From Chitinophagaceae bacterium UBA1953 (GTDB taxonomy: Bacteria; Bacteroidota; Bacteroidia; Chitinophagales; Chitinophagaceae): 64,000 bases of DNA. The notes beneath the pieces are model-generated. The model saw only the letters and a program-made list of their open reading frames with translations, had not been told where the DNA came from and ran no database searches. Below are positions 1 through 9,072 of the stretch, one piece after another. A program made the translations under genes and the position numbers. The stretch is from positions 259,395 to 323,394 of the forward strand of contig DDEN01000041.1 in the NCBI GenBank assembly GCA_002336115.1. Reading direction: 5' to 3'. Numbering within the stretch: position 1 is the first letter of the stretch; each line of letters begins with the position of its first letter.

Positions 1-49
1 GATCAACCAGTGATTTTGCGTACCGACTTGCAAGACGTGGATTCTGCAT
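1..49 (-). CDS. atpH: ATP synthase F1 subunit delta, N-terminal fragment
   Basis: Only the first 16 codons lie inside the window. They read MQNPRLASRYAKSLVD, which matches the conserved N-terminus of the delta (OSCP-type) subunit, the peripheral-stalk protein joining F1 to subunit b. The gene follows atpF on the same strand, as expected for an atpB-E-F-H-A-G operon. The 69-bp spacer to atpF (50-118) is very A+T-rich, with repeated runs resembling TTTTCAAATT. The start ATG is at 49-47. The remainder is outside the window, so integrity cannot be judged. Confidence 0.85.
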   Translation of the reverse strand, partial: MQNPRLASRYAKSLVD

Positions 50-118
50 ATTTGAATTTGAAAATTTTTCAATTTGAGTTTTTGAAAATTAAGGTTTTCA
101 ATTTCTCAAATTTTCAAA

Positions 119-613
119 TTAGTTTAATTTAATTTCCTTTGCCAATTGGTTAATATAAGTTTCCTGATCGCCTTTATTCGCCAGTTCACGACGCAACACT
201 TTTTCACTTACTTCAATAACAAGGTTACCAACCTGGTTTTTCACTTCAGTTAAAGCCGCCATTTTTTGCTGGTTAATAGCAGCCTGTGCTTCCACAATAA
301 TTTTATTGGCTTCGGCTTTAGCCTGATCTTTTGCTTCGTTCACAATTTTATCTCTTGTTTCACGGGCTTCCTTCAGCAATTGTGCTCTTTCTTCACGGGC
401 CTTTGTAAGCAATGCTTCATTTTCGTTCTGAAGCTGTGCCATTTCAGCTTTTACTTTTTCAGCCGTTTCAAGCGCCTGAGCAATACCTTGTTCCCTTTCC
501 TGCAAACCTTTAATAATTGCAGGCCATGCGTATTTCTTTAAAATGAGAAACACAACCAAAAAGGCCAGTAATGTCCAAACCAATAAACCAAGACCCGGAG
601 TAAGTAAATTCAT
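119..613 (-). CDS. atpF: ATP synthase F0 subunit b
   Basis: 164 residues, the usual length for bacterial subunit b. One N-terminal membrane helix (about residues 7-25) is followed by a long charged Glu/Lys/Ala-rich coiled coil (about 35-140), the peripheral stalk that holds F1 against the rotor. It lies between atpE and atpH on the minus strand, with 94 bp to atpE, and is presumably cotranscribed with both. No anomaly is visible. Confidence rests on topology, length and gene order. Confidence 0.95.
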   Translation of the reverse strand: MNLLTPGLGLLVWTLLAFLVVFLILKKYAWPAIIKGLQEREQGIAQALETAEKVKAEMAQLQNENEALLTKAREERAQLLKEARETRDKIVNEAKDQAKAEANKIIVEAQAAINQQKMAALTEVKNQVGNLVIEVSEKVLRRELANKGDQETYINQLAKEIKLN

Positions 614-707
614 AATCTGTTTATTAAAAATTAAATTCTTGAATCGTTAAAAATACTGCATCCGCCGTCCTGTACTTTGGATGCAGTAAAATTGTTTGGC
701 GATTGGA

Positions 708-944
708 TTAGAGTACCATCGCTAAGAAGCCTACGATAATAGCAAACAGTGAAGCTCCTTCTACTAGCGCCGCAGTAAGGATCATGTTTGCACGGATATC
801 GTTAGAAGCTTCCGGCTGGCGTGCAATTGATTCCAATGCACCTTTACCAATCTGACCGATACCGATACCAGCACCTATAGCTGCTAAACCAGCACCTACT
901 GCACCACCGGCATTTGCCAACGCATCTAATAAAATAACATGCAT
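708..944 (-). CDS. atpE: ATP synthase F0 subunit c
   Basis: 78-residue proteolipid with two membrane helices joined by the polar loop ARQPEA (about residues 41-46). The ion-carrying acidic residue is Glu62 in the second helix (context LVEGASLF). Gly rather than Ser/Thr follows this Glu, which suggests proton rather than sodium coupling; that is inference from family knowledge. The first helix shows the glycine-rich packing pattern GAGIGIGQIGKG typical of c-rings. It sits between atpB and atpF in the ATP synthase operon. Confidence 0.97.
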   Translation of the reverse strand: MHVILLDALANAGGAVGAGLAAIGAGIGIGQIGKGALESIARQPEASNDIRANMILTAALVEGASLFAIIVGFLAMVL

Positions 945-977
945 AATTGTGAATTTATATTGATGATTAAAAAACGA

Positions 978-2117
978 TTAATGATGTGCTGCCTCCTCAT
1001 GCCCATGATCGCCTGCAACAGCTTCTCCAATAAACACAGCCGTAAGCATGGTAAAGATGAACGCCTGCAGAAATGCAACCAGCACTTCAATAAAATAAAT
1101 AAAAATGGTAAACCCGATAGATAAGGGTGATGCTGCCCATCCTGCCCATTGTGTCAGCCCGGCAAAAATGAAAATCAGGGATATTAAACAAATGATAATG
1201 ATATGCCCTGCAACCATGTTTGCAAACAAACGTATCATCAAAGCAGTAGGTTTAATAAACACACTGATAAATTCCACCGGAACCAAAATCACTTTTACCC
1301 ATCCAGGAACTCCCGGAGGATTTAAAATATGTTTCCAGTAATGGCCATTAGAACTGAACAGGATTACAACAAACGATATAACAGCCAGCACTGCTGTAAA
1401 GGCTATATTACCGGTTACATTCGCTGTGCCAGGAACCAATCCGAAAATGTTATTGATAAGGATAAAAAAGAAAACCGTAAGCAAAAAAGGAAGGTATTTA
1501 TTGGCTTTATGGCCAAGATTTGGAACAGCCACTTCGTCTCTTACAAAAGTTACAACCGGCTCAAGTAAACTTTGTTTGCCCTTTGGTGCAGATGTTACCC
1601 CCTGTCCTTGTTTGTATGAGTTCGCAATACTGATAAACAACCAAACCAGTAATGCCAGCGCCAGCATCATCTGAACAACATTACGGGTTAAGGAAAAATC
1701 ATATACTTTTTCAGCCGGGTCGGTTGAAACAATTTTTTCTCCAATAGTTTCTTTCACCAGCTTGTATCCATTGTATTCAGCGTGGCCATGCTCAAAGCGT
1801 GAAGAAGAGAAAATGCTGATGCCTTTTTGTGCTGAGTAAAGAATTACAGGTAAAGAAATGGTAGCAGCATGTTCCTTTCCATCACGGCCTTCATATTCAA
1901 AAAAGTGAAATTCATGGGCATCCATGATATGGCCAAAAATCACTTCTTTGGCATCAAATCCTTCCTTCTTCTGTTCGTGTTCAGCTTCCTGAGCAGCAGG
2001 AGCATGCTCAGCCGGTTCGTGCTGGGCAAAAACGGCAGTAGAAAAAGTCAATAAAATTCCGCTGAAAACCGCAACCATTAAGGATTTGAAGCTCGATAAA
2101 CGCATACCTTTTCTCAA
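978..2117 (-). CDS. atpB: ATP synthase F0 subunit a
   Basis: 379 residues, about 100 longer than the E. coli protein because of an N-terminal extension. That extension has a signal-like hydrophobic segment (about 12-31) followed by a His/Glu/Ala-rich stretch (about 32-52), a form common in Bacteroidota. The C-terminal half carries the membrane helices and the essential arginine (about Arg296, context ALMIRLFAN) that works opposite the c-ring Glu. It is the first gene of the operon. The promoter box at 2126-2133 is only a few bases from the annotated ATG, so the second Met (residue 5, position 2105) is an equally good start and would give a more usual leader. Confidence 0.96.
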   Translation of the reverse strand: MRKGMRLSSFKSLMVAVFSGILLTFSTAVFAQHEPAEHAPAAQEAEHEQKKEGFDAKEVIFGHIMDAHEFHFFEYEGRDGKEHAATISLPVILYSAQKGISIFSSSRFEHGHAEYNGYKLVKETIGEKIVSTDPAEKVYDFSLTRNVVQMMLALALLVWLFISIANSYKQGQGVTSAPKGKQSLLEPVVTFVRDEVAVPNLGHKANKYLPFLLTVFFFILINNIFGLVPGTANVTGNIAFTAVLAVISFVVILFSSNGHYWKHILNPPGVPGWVKVILVPVEFISVFIKPTALMIRLFANMVAGHIIIICLISLIFIFAGLTQWAGWAASPLSIGFTIFIYFIEVLVAFLQAFIFTMLTAVFIGEAVAGDHGHEEAAHH

Positions 2118-2125
2118 ATTTGGCG

Positions 2126-2133
2126 CAAAGATA
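2126..2133 (-). promoter_or_regulatory. Promoter -7 box of the atp operon
   Basis: TATCTTTG read on the minus strand fits the Bacteroidota -7 consensus TAnnTTTG and lies directly upstream of atpB. Transcription would begin about 5 bases downstream, close to position 2121. No clear -33 TTTG was found, so this is supported by the -7 box and its location only. Confidence 0.55.
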
Positions 2134-2192
2134 GGGAGCGTGAGGTGAAAAACAGGGGAAAACAGGCCCTGAAACGGAAAAAAGTTTTCGGG

Positions 2193-2684
2193 TTAATCCA
2201 ATCCCATTTTCTTACGCTCTTCCTTAATTTTTTCAAGTTCAATAATATCAATTTGATCTTTGGGGCGAAAGACAGCCTTCTTGCTTGCAATTAGGTGATT
2301 GATGTGAAGAAGTGGGATTGTAATACCCTCAATTTCGGCAGTTGAGGCCATGTTATAACATTCACCAAAGCTAAGGTGCTCAAGCCCTTTCATTTCAGTC
2401 ATACTATCTATCTGATACAATTCCCTGCCCTACATAAAATTGAGACCATCCGGGTATAAACTGTGTAGTTTTAAAACGGGAAAAATATCCATATTCAAGA
2501 TCAATAAATGTCTGCTGAATTTTTTTCTGTTTTCCAATGTGTCTTTAAGTCAAATATTAAGATCATCAGTAACACGGCTGTACTCATTAAAAACAACTGA
2601 CAGGCCGCCAACCATTACATACTTAACGTCATTGTTGTTCAGGGCTTTCCAAAACTTCAACAGTTCTTCATCAAAAACATCTAT
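2193..2684 (-). pseudogene. Decayed nucleotidyltransferase-like gene
   Basis: Read in three successive minus frames, this region rebuilds one protein. Frame one (from about 2684) gives FDEELLKFWKALNNN and then VKYVMVGGLSVVF, the GG motif of minimal nucleotidyltransferases, up to an in-frame TGA after TDDLNI, where the family normally has Trp. A frameshift near 2521 then gives FIDLEYGYF and FIPGWSQFYV. A second frameshift near 2425 leads into the intact tail IDSMTEMKGLEHLSF, ending RPKDQIDIIELEKIK. The 75-residue open tail (2193-2420, TTG start) would by itself lack the catalytic core. The family resembles DUF6036/AbiEii-like nucleotidyltransferases common in Bacteroidota. One stop and two frameshifts make it a pseudogene. 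Confidence 0.75.
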
Positions 2685-2694
2685 TGCCTTTATT

Positions 2695-2970
2695 TTATTT
2701 TGATTTATGTGTAATAACAGCCTTATTAAACATTATACCCCTTTTCAGCATACGGCAAAACAAGATGAATTTTTCTTTATCATTCATAACAATCGCCTGC
2801 CTTCTTTTGGCAACCTCATATTCTTCCTGCTTTGATTAGGGAACAATCGACTCGTTCAGGATTGAATCTTCTTCGCTTGTATGGTATTTCTTTTTTCCAC
2901 TACCTGCAAGTTGAAAAATAAAAATGAAGCCATTGCCCGGTTCGGTGTAATTCAATGCGAATGATGATTC
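2695..2970 (-). pseudogene. Probable decayed partner gene of the nucleotidyltransferase
   Basis: One minus-strand frame stays open for about 90 codons with a single TAA at 2838-2836. After the stop it reads EEYEVAKRRQAIVMNDKEK and FCRMLKRGIMFNKAVITH, and it ends 10 bases before the nucleotidyltransferase remnant. Before the stop it reads NYTEPGNGFIFIFQLAG. The composition looks like former coding sequence, and small proteins commonly precede this nucleotidyltransferase family, but I do not recognise the product. The 5' end is unknown; it may reach into the 3' end of the upstream ABC transporter gene. Confidence 0.35.
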
Positions 2971-2972
2971 AA

Positions 2973-4829
2973 TCAGGATTTTGTAGTTTGAGTGGCCTGT
3001 GCAAATTGCATAGCATGTAATTTGGCATAATAACCACCAAGAGCAAGCAATTCTTCATGCGTGCCCATTTCCTTGATTTCGCCTTTATCCAGCACAATAA
3101 TTTTATTGGCCTTACGGATAGTTGATAAGCGATGGGCGATAACTATTGATGTTCTGCCTTCAATCAATGTATCAATTGCCCGTTGAATAAGCTGCTCCGT
3201 TTCTGTATCAACAGCCGATGTTGCCTCATCCAAAATAAGTACAGACGGATTGTACAGCAATGCCCTGATGAAACTCAGTAACTGCCTTTGTCCCTGGCTC
3301 ATTGTAGCACCACGTTCCATTACATTAAAATCGTAATTGCCGGGCAAACGCATAATAAAATCGTGAATACCGATGAGTTTGGCAGCTTCAATTACTTTTT
3401 CCCTGCCGATAGATTCATTTCGAAGTGTTACATTCTCTGTAACTGTACCCGCAAATAAGAAAACATCCTGCAAAACAATTCCGATTTTACTGCGTAAGGC
3501 TTCAAGGTTATACTCTTCAATTTTTACATCATCAATTTTTATTTCTCCTTGCTGTATATGATAAAGCCGGTTTAACAAACTGATGATGGATGTTTTTCCA
3601 CTTCCGGTATGCCCTACCAACGCTATCGTTTCGCCGGGTTTTACCACAAAAGAAATATCTTTCAAAACCCAGTTTTCATCATTATAAGCAAACCATACAT
3701 GATTAAATTCAATTTTGCCCGGCACGGCTCCTGTTGGATTAAGTGCTGTGGATTGAGAAGCCGCAATTTCATCAGTATTGTCTAATACTTTAAATACACG
3801 TTCACTGGCAACCATTCCCATCTGCAGCACATTAAATTTATCAGCAATTACACGCAATGGCCGGAACAGCATATTCAGCAAAAGAATAAAAGCCATAATT
3901 TCACCGGCCATTTTCATTGCTTCGTCTTTCGGTGCTGTTACCGCCTGCCCCGATGCAAACCACACCAGCAAACCCAACGAAACTGCAAGAATTATCTCTA
4001 CTACCGGAAAAAAAACCGAATAAGCAAAAATGGCGTTGACATTGGCGTTCCGGTGTTCTTTATTAATATGCCTAAACTTATTAAACTCCTTTTGTTCTGC
4101 TGCAAAAGCCTGCACCACCTGCATGCCTTGTATATGTTCCTGCACAAATGCGTTTAGTGCGGCAACCGCATTACGTACACGGTGAAAACTTTTATTGACA
4201 CTTTCTTTAAAAAAATAAGTAGCCAATATGAGAAAAGGAAATGGAATAAGGCTGATTAATGTAAGCTGCCAATTAATGTAAAACATTGCAAAAAGTACTG
4301 CAACAATCGTCAGCAGATCTGCAAGAATTGAAATAAAACCTTCTGCAAAGATATCGCTGATGGTTTCAATATCATTAATGGTTCTTGTGGTAAGCGTTCC
4401 TATCGGAGTCTGATCAAACTGGCGCAAATTCAATCCCAGAATTTTTTTAAATACCTGAACCCGCATGTCCCTTACAACAGTTTGCCCAAGCCATGAAGTA
4501 TAAAAAGAAAAGAAAAAGCGGAAAACAGTTTCAATAAGTATCAAAACCACCTGTACAGCGGTAATAATCATTATCATTTGCACTACCCCAAACACAAACT
4601 CATTTCCAAATAAATGATAGATAAATTTCTGCTGCGTACTGCTTGCCTTAGTAATAAAATTATTTACTGTATAATTAATAAGCCAGGGACGAACCGGAGC
4701 AATGACTGCAAGCAAAACAGCCAGGATAACAGAACTGTTGAAACGTTTACGGTACGGCGATGCGTAGCCAATAACACGGCGCAATAAACTAAGATCGAAT
4801 AACTTTTTTTTCTTTTCTTTTTGTTCCAA
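2973..4829 (-). CDS. ABC exporter, fused permease and ATPase (MsbA/MdlB type)
   Basis: 618 residues in the standard half-exporter layout. The membrane domain (about 15-345) has six predicted helices and the nucleotide-binding domain covers about 372-605. Visible motifs are Walker A GHTGSGKT (406-413), Q-loop Gln454, signature MSQGQ (510-514, replacing LSGGQ), Walker B LILDE followed by ATSAVD, and the switch His in IAHRLST. It should work as a dimer exporting lipid, drug or peptide; the substrate cannot be read from sequence. The gene is alone on its strand segment with its own promoter (4849-4856). The variant signature motif is tolerated in this family. Confidence 0.93.
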   Translation of the reverse strand: MEQKEKKKKLFDLSLLRRVIGYASPYRKRFNSSVILAVLLAVIAPVRPWLINYTVNNFITKASSTQQKFIYHLFGNEFVFGVVQMIMIITAVQVVLILIETVFRFFFSFYTSWLGQTVVRDMRVQVFKKILGLNLRQFDQTPIGTLTTRTINDIETISDIFAEGFISILADLLTIVAVLFAMFYINWQLTLISLIPFPFLILATYFFKESVNKSFHRVRNAVAALNAFVQEHIQGMQVVQAFAAEQKEFNKFRHINKEHRNANVNAIFAYSVFFPVVEIILAVSLGLLVWFASGQAVTAPKDEAMKMAGEIMAFILLLNMLFRPLRVIADKFNVLQMGMVASERVFKVLDNTDEIAASQSTALNPTGAVPGKIEFNHVWFAYNDENWVLKDISFVVKPGETIALVGHTGSGKTSIISLLNRLYHIQQGEIKIDDVKIEEYNLEALRSKIGIVLQDVFLFAGTVTENVTLRNESIGREKVIEAAKLIGIHDFIMRLPGNYDFNVMERGATMSQGQRQLLSFIRALLYNPSVLILDEATSAVDTETEQLIQRAIDTLIEGRTSIVIAHRLSTIRKANKIIVLDKGEIKEMGTHEELLALGGYYAKLHAMQFAQATQTTKS

Positions 4830-4848
4830 ATCCCGTAAAATTTACCGG

Positions 4849-4856
4849 CAAAGGTA
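4849..4856 (-). promoter_or_regulatory. Promoter of the ABC exporter gene
   Basis: The minus strand carries TACCTTTG (matching TAnnTTTG), preceded by TTTG with a 21-bp spacer, the canonical Bacteroidota -33/-7 arrangement. The predicted transcript start is about 15 bases upstream of the ATG at 4829. Confidence 0.7.
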
Positions 4857-4934
4857 ACTGCTTTGTGCCAGCTATTTCAAAGTTGAATCTTAAAGGAAAC
4901 TAATGCGGATAAATGGCAATAAGCGTTAACCATA

Positions 4935-7133
4935 TTACATTTCGCCTGTTGCTTTTCTGTATGCCTTGATAAAGATGGCTCCGAGATTTTTATGCGGAGG
5001 CACATAATCTTTCAGCAATTCATTGGCCCTCGAATCACTTTTAACCGATCCCTCAATCTGTTTCCACAAAGGAATCCATTCAATATTTCTTCCGTTACGG
5101 ATGGCATCATTAACAGCACGGAGAATAGGTTCATTTACTGAGTAACTGCCCACCTGCTTTGTTGAAATAATATGTGCATCTTCATTTACATTGAGAATTT
5201 TTGCAAGGTTCTGATATCCCCCACATGAACCAAGCATTACAATACGTGATGAAGGAAGCATTTGCTGAATGGTATATTTAAGATGATAGCTATGGCCACG
5301 ATGCACCACAAATGTTGGCTTAATATTATTCTTATCTAAATACTCAATTAAATGTTGCTGAGCAGCGGCATCAAGATCGGTTTTGTTGTCTAAAGGAAGA
5401 TTGGCATAAATGGTATAGGGCTTTGGGCTTTTTAATGCCCTTATAGTAACCCATTCTTTTCCTGTAGTTGCCTGCCACTCGTTTTTATTTGAAAACAAAC
5501 CCATAAAGTTGCGGAAAGAAGTTACACCATCCTCATCGCCATAAAAGAATACGTGCTGTACTACCCCATTGCTGTCGCTTGCCAAACTGTTGTAATCAAC
5601 TTTATATACCGGTGGTATTCCAAGCAGTGCAGAAAGATTCATGGATGTATCGGATGCAGAAGCAAACAGCGTGCGGAGAATATTATAAACCACCTCTCCT
5701 TTATTGTCTTTTTCCTTTAACGCATTATCATAATTATACTGAATCTGCTCCTTTAAAAAATCCTGCAATTTCACATCGGTAATGCTGCCATAACTATCGG
5801 CCACATCAACAGCATCTTCAAGTGAATTCGTTTTTTGCAAATCTTGTACAAAAGCATACATGAGTTGATTGCTGTGCAACTCCGGCATTGACTTCAGAAA
5901 ATCATCCAAACGATTGTAGTTGGCAGCCATTTTAATAAATTTCTTAAACTTGTCGAGATGCACACTCATCAGCAACGAATCGCTTCTTCTGCCGGGAAAA
6001 CGATCCATCATACGTTTATACAGATTTGTATATGTACTTGTGTAAATCACATCCTCTGTAGTTACAATAAGAAAATAAATTTCCTGCGAGCTTAAAGGAT
6101 CAGCTACACGAAAACGTACAGCCTCCGGCGATTCATGTAAATCATTCATCACATTCACAAATACATCGGTAGCCTTGCGTTCAAGCATTTTAAAAAGCAC
6201 ATCGGCAAGTACAGGTGTATCGCCGGCAGTAATACGGTCGTAGTATTTAATTTGGGTTTTAACCAGAAGCTTATAATACGCCAGTTCATTTTCTGCAACT
6301 GCTTTAATGTCTTCAACAGATAATTGTTTATTCAGCAGTTCATCAAGAAAAGGAAGATAAAGAGTACCATTAGTAATAGAACTGAGCTGTGCAATCGTTT
6401 TTACCTTCTCGTTTGAATTGCGCCTGATGATTTTTGCAGCAACAGTTTTAACAGCCTGTGCATACGTGTACACATCAAGGGGAGTTTTTTCTGCGGCAAT
6501 AACTATAAGACTGTCAGCAAAAGGTTCGTTTTCAAAAGCATCAATTCCCCGCATAATAAAGGAAGGATCAACCTGCACTTTTTTAAGAAACGTAATTTTT
6601 TTGATTTCGGGCAATTCTTTGCTTTGAGAAAATACGCTTGAAAGCAGATCGGCTCCCTGGTAAGGAAGTTTTTCAAACACAGGCAATAAGCTCTTACCCT
6701 GATCCATCAGTTGCATACATTCCTCATAACTGCTGAACACCTGCGGAATTATTGCGGGAATATCTTTTTGCTTTGCATGTAAACCTATGGCCTGCAACAA
6801 TTCCTTTAAAGAGCGCAGGTAACCTATTTTCGTGTTATTATCAGCACTCATACGCTCAATACTGAGCTGCATTTCATCCACCCTTCTCAGAATAACATCA
6901 GTAATTTGTATGTTAAGATCCTCATTATTGCTCAGTTTCAGAAACAGGTCTATTTTCCCGTCAATCTTATCTGTGCGTTTTTGTTCTTTATCAATATCCT
7001 CATGCCATTTCTGCCGCTGAATAGGAATTTCAACTTTACCACCGGCAGTATCAAACAATATTCTGCTCTGTGCTTTCGTAAATGAAACAAAAAAAACGAA
7101 TGCCGAAATAAAAACGATTATATACTTTCTCAT
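4935..7133 (-). CDS. Secreted protein with caspase-like C-terminal His/Cys motif
   Basis: An upstream Met at 7160 is possible, but MRKYIIVFISAF at 7133 begins a clean signal peptide ending near FTKAQS, so that start is preferred (732 residues). The long middle part is helix-rich with no recognised domain. Near the C-terminus (numbered from the 7160 start) VVHRGHSYHL contains His623 and IVMLGSCGGYQ contains Cys646, followed by HIISTKQVG. A hydrophobic strand ending in HxGH and a second ending in xCGG is the block pattern of clan CD (caspase/gingipain/CHAT) peptidases. Function is inferred only; an inactive caspase-fold domain is possible. The gene is monocistronic, between the ABC exporter and the divergent two-component system. 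Confidence 0.7.
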   Translation of the reverse strand: MRKYIIVFISAFVFFVSFTKAQSRILFDTAGGKVEIPIQRQKWHEDIDKEQKRTDKIDGKIDLFLKLSNNEDLNIQITDVILRRVDEMQLSIERMSADNNTKIGYLRSLKELLQAIGLHAKQKDIPAIIPQVFSSYEECMQLMDQGKSLLPVFEKLPYQGADLLSSVFSQSKELPEIKKITFLKKVQVDPSFIMRGIDAFENEPFADSLIVIAAEKTPLDVYTYAQAVKTVAAKIIRRNSNEKVKTIAQLSSITNGTLYLPFLDELLNKQLSVEDIKAVAENELAYYKLLVKTQIKYYDRITAGDTPVLADVLFKMLERKATDVFVNVMNDLHESPEAVRFRVADPLSSQEIYFLIVTTEDVIYTSTYTNLYKRMMDRFPGRRSDSLLMSVHLDKFKKFIKMAANYNRLDDFLKSMPELHSNQLMYAFVQDLQKTNSLEDAVDVADSYGSITDVKLQDFLKEQIQYNYDNALKEKDNKGEVVYNILRTLFASASDTSMNLSALLGIPPVYKVDYNSLASDSNGVVQHVFFYGDEDGVTSFRNFMGLFSNKNEWQATTGKEWVTIRALKSPKPYTIYANLPLDNKTDLDAAAQQHLIEYLDKNNIKPTFVVHRGHSYHLKYTIQQMLPSSRIVMLGSCGGYQNLAKILNVNEDAHIISTKQVGSYSVNEPILRAVNDAIRNGRNIEWIPLWKQIEGSVKSDSRANELLKDYVPPHKNLGAIFIKAYRKATGEM

Positions 7134-7275
7134 GTTCATGATTGGCAAAAATAACTTCAATTTTTTAATAAGATCATTTGTAACTGAAATGGTTGCAGTT
7201 AAAATCAGGCCAAATTGCCAAAACCCGTTAACAATTATATAATATTATCTTCGTGTTATGCAAAGCACCAGCATT

Positions 7276-7283
7276 TAACTTTG
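7276..7283 (+). promoter_or_regulatory. Promoter -7 box of the response regulator gene
   Basis: TAACTTTG matches TAnnTTTG and ends 10 bases before the ATG at 7294, so the leader would be about 5 bases. No strong -33 TTTG is seen. Confidence 0.5.
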
Positions 7284-7293
7284 CAGCCATCTC

Positions 7294-7980
7294 ATGGAAC
7301 CCAAAGGAAAAAAAATTCTGATTGCCGACGATGAGCCGGATATTCTTGAAATTCTTGAATATAATTTATCGGCCGAAGGCTTTACAGTTGTAAAAGCAAA
7401 AGATGGTGCCGAAGCGTTAGATGTTGCCAGAAACGAAAAGCCCGATTTAATTATACTTGATGTAATGATGCCACGCAAAAACGGCATGGAGGTTTGCCAG
7501 CTTTTACGATCACAAGCCGAATTTAACCAAACGCTCATTATCATGCTCACCGCTTTGAGCGATGAAAGCAGCCACATTAAAGGATTTGAAATGGGCGCTG
7601 ATGATTATGTAAGTAAACCCATCAGCCCAAAAGTTTTGATTAGCCGGGTCAATGCGTTATTCAGAAGAACATTCCGTTCAGATGAAGCCGTTATTAAGCT
7701 GGGCGATCTGCAGATTGACAAAGAACAGTTTGTTGTAAAATACAATGGCAAAGATATTATTCTTGCCAAAAAAGAATTTGAATTGCTGGCACTGCTGGCT
7801 TCAAAACCCGGACGTGTGTTTTTGCGCCACGAAATACTCAGCCAGGTTTGGGGAGCCGATGTAATAGTAGGTGATCGTACAATTGATGTACACATCCGCA
7901 AAATCAGGCAAAAATTAGGCATTGATTGTATTACCACTGTAAAAGGAGTTGGGTATAAGTTTGAACTTACATCAGCCTGA
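7294..7980 (+). CDS. OmpR/PhoB-family response regulator
   Basis: 228 residues. The N-terminal receiver domain (about 7-122) shows the acidic pocket Asp12/Asp13, the phosphoacceptor Asp56 (context IILDVMMP) and the conserved Lys in SKPIS. The C-terminal winged-helix domain (about 132-226) includes VGDRTIDVHIRKIRQKL and a final KGVGYKF, typical of PhoB/OmpR DNA-binding domains. The histidine kinase gene starts 42 bp downstream. The phosphate genes that follow, and the 11-bp direct repeats in their promoters, point to a PhoB-like role; this is inference, since domain content alone does not separate PhoB from PhoP or OmpR. Confidence 0.92.
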   Translation: MEPKGKKILIADDEPDILEILEYNLSAEGFTVVKAKDGAEALDVARNEKPDLIILDVMMPRKNGMEVCQLLRSQAEFNQTLIIMLTALSDESSHIKGFEMGADDYVSKPISPKVLISRVNALFRRTFRSDEAVIKLGDLQIDKEQFVVKYNGKDIILAKKEFELLALLASKPGRVFLRHEILSQVWGADVIVGDRTIDVHIRKIRQKLGIDCITTVKGVGYKFELTSA

Positions 7981-7988
7981 TTCCTGTT

Positions 7989-7996
7989 TAACTTTG
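7989..7996 (+). promoter_or_regulatory. Possible internal promoter before the histidine kinase gene
   Basis: TAACTTTG lies in the 42-bp gap between the response regulator stop and the kinase start, with about 22 bp left for a leader. It could give the kinase separate expression. A chance match in A+T-rich DNA is possible. Confidence 0.3.
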
Positions 7997-8022
7997 CTGT
8001 ATAAATTATTACAGTAACAGAC

Positions 8023-9072
8023 ATGACTAATCCCCGCCAGCTTACTCCCAACCAGGTAGCAGCTATTAATGCCGTCACTATTTCTTTGCTGGTAGCAGTA
8101 GCTAATTATCTTTTTATACGCAACTGGTGGATAGCGCTTGTAACTTTTTCTTCTCTTTTTCTCATCAGCTATCTGCTCATCCGCTATTTTACCGAACGGT
8201 TTATTTACCGCCATATTAAACTCATTTACAAATTCATTTCCCAAACCAAAGCCACCAAGCGTGAAGAGTTTTACAACAAATCACTTCTGCCAGAAAAAAA
8301 CCTTGAAGAAGTAAGTGCCGAAGTTGAAAAATGGGGTGAACAGAAACGACAGGAAATTGAACTTTTACAAGCCAATGAACAATACCGGAAAGAGTTTTTG
8401 CAAAACCTCAGCCATGAGTTAAAAACACCCATCTTCGCTGTACAGGGATATATTGACACGTTGCTTAATGGTGCTATGAACAATGAAGAAGTTGCAAAAA
8501 AATTTCTGTTGAATGCCTCCCGTAATATCGACAGGCTGGTAAATCTTGCAGAAGACCTTGATGAAATTTCAAAACTGGAAAGTGGCCAGCAGGAAATGTT
8601 CAAAGAAAATTTTGTTATTCACGATCTCGTAAATGAAGTATTTGAGAGCCTGTCTATCAAAGCATCGGGCAAAAACATCAAAACCTCGGTTAAAAAAGGT
8701 TGTGAGCAACCTTTAACTGTTTATGCTGATAAAGAAAAAATCAGGATGGTACTTATTAATCTCATTGATAATGCTATAAAGTATGGCAAGCAAAACGGTG
8801 CAATTATTTTCAGCGCTTACAAAACACATAGCAATCTTGTATTAATAGAAATAAGCGATGACGGTTTTGGTATTGCCGAAGAACACCTGTCAAGAATATT
8901 TGAACGTTTTTACCGTACCGATCTTGCCCGTAGCCGCAAAGAAGGCGGAAGCGGCCTGGGACTCTCCATCTGCAAACACATTATTGAAGCACATAACCAG
9001 CGCATTCATGTACGCAGCCGACTTGATGTAGGTACAACTTTTGGGTTTACTTTAGAAAGAAGGAAAGAGTAA
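8023..9072 (+). CDS. Sensor histidine kinase, PhoR-like
   Basis: 349 residues. Two adjacent hydrophobic segments (about 15-32 and 36-55) leave almost no extracytoplasmic sensor loop, then comes a linker, a dimerisation/phosphoacceptor domain with His131 (NLSHELKTPIF), and an ATPase domain with the N box (LINLIDNAIKYG), G1 (DDGFGIAEEH) and G2 (GGSGLGLSIC). A kinase with hardly any periplasmic domain usually senses a signal in the membrane or through a partner. E. coli PhoR, which senses phosphate through the Pst system and PhoU, has this form. Pairing with the upstream regulator is clear; phosphate sensing is inferred from the neighbourhood. Confidence 0.92.
   Translation: MTNPRQLTPNQVAAINAVTISLLVAVANYLFIRNWWIALVTFSSLFLISYLLIRYFTERFIYRHIKLIYKFISQTKATKREEFYNKSLLPEKNLEEVSAEVEKWGEQKRQEIELLQANEQYRKEFLQNLSHELKTPIFAVQGYIDTLLNGAMNNEEVAKKFLLNASRNIDRLVNLAEDLDEISKLESGQQEMFKENFVIHDLVNEVFESLSIKASGKNIKTSVKKGCEQPLTVYADKEKIRMVLINLIDNAIKYGKQNGAIIFSAYKTHSNLVLIEISDDGFGIAEEHLSRIFERFYRTDLARSRKEGGSGLGLSICKHIIEAHNQRIHVRSRLDVGTTFGFTLERRKE

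Noticed and set aside
2440..2703. A plus-strand 87-codon open frame.
   Set aside because: It is the opposite-strand shadow of the nucleotidyltransferase remnant, whose minus-strand pieces match a known family.
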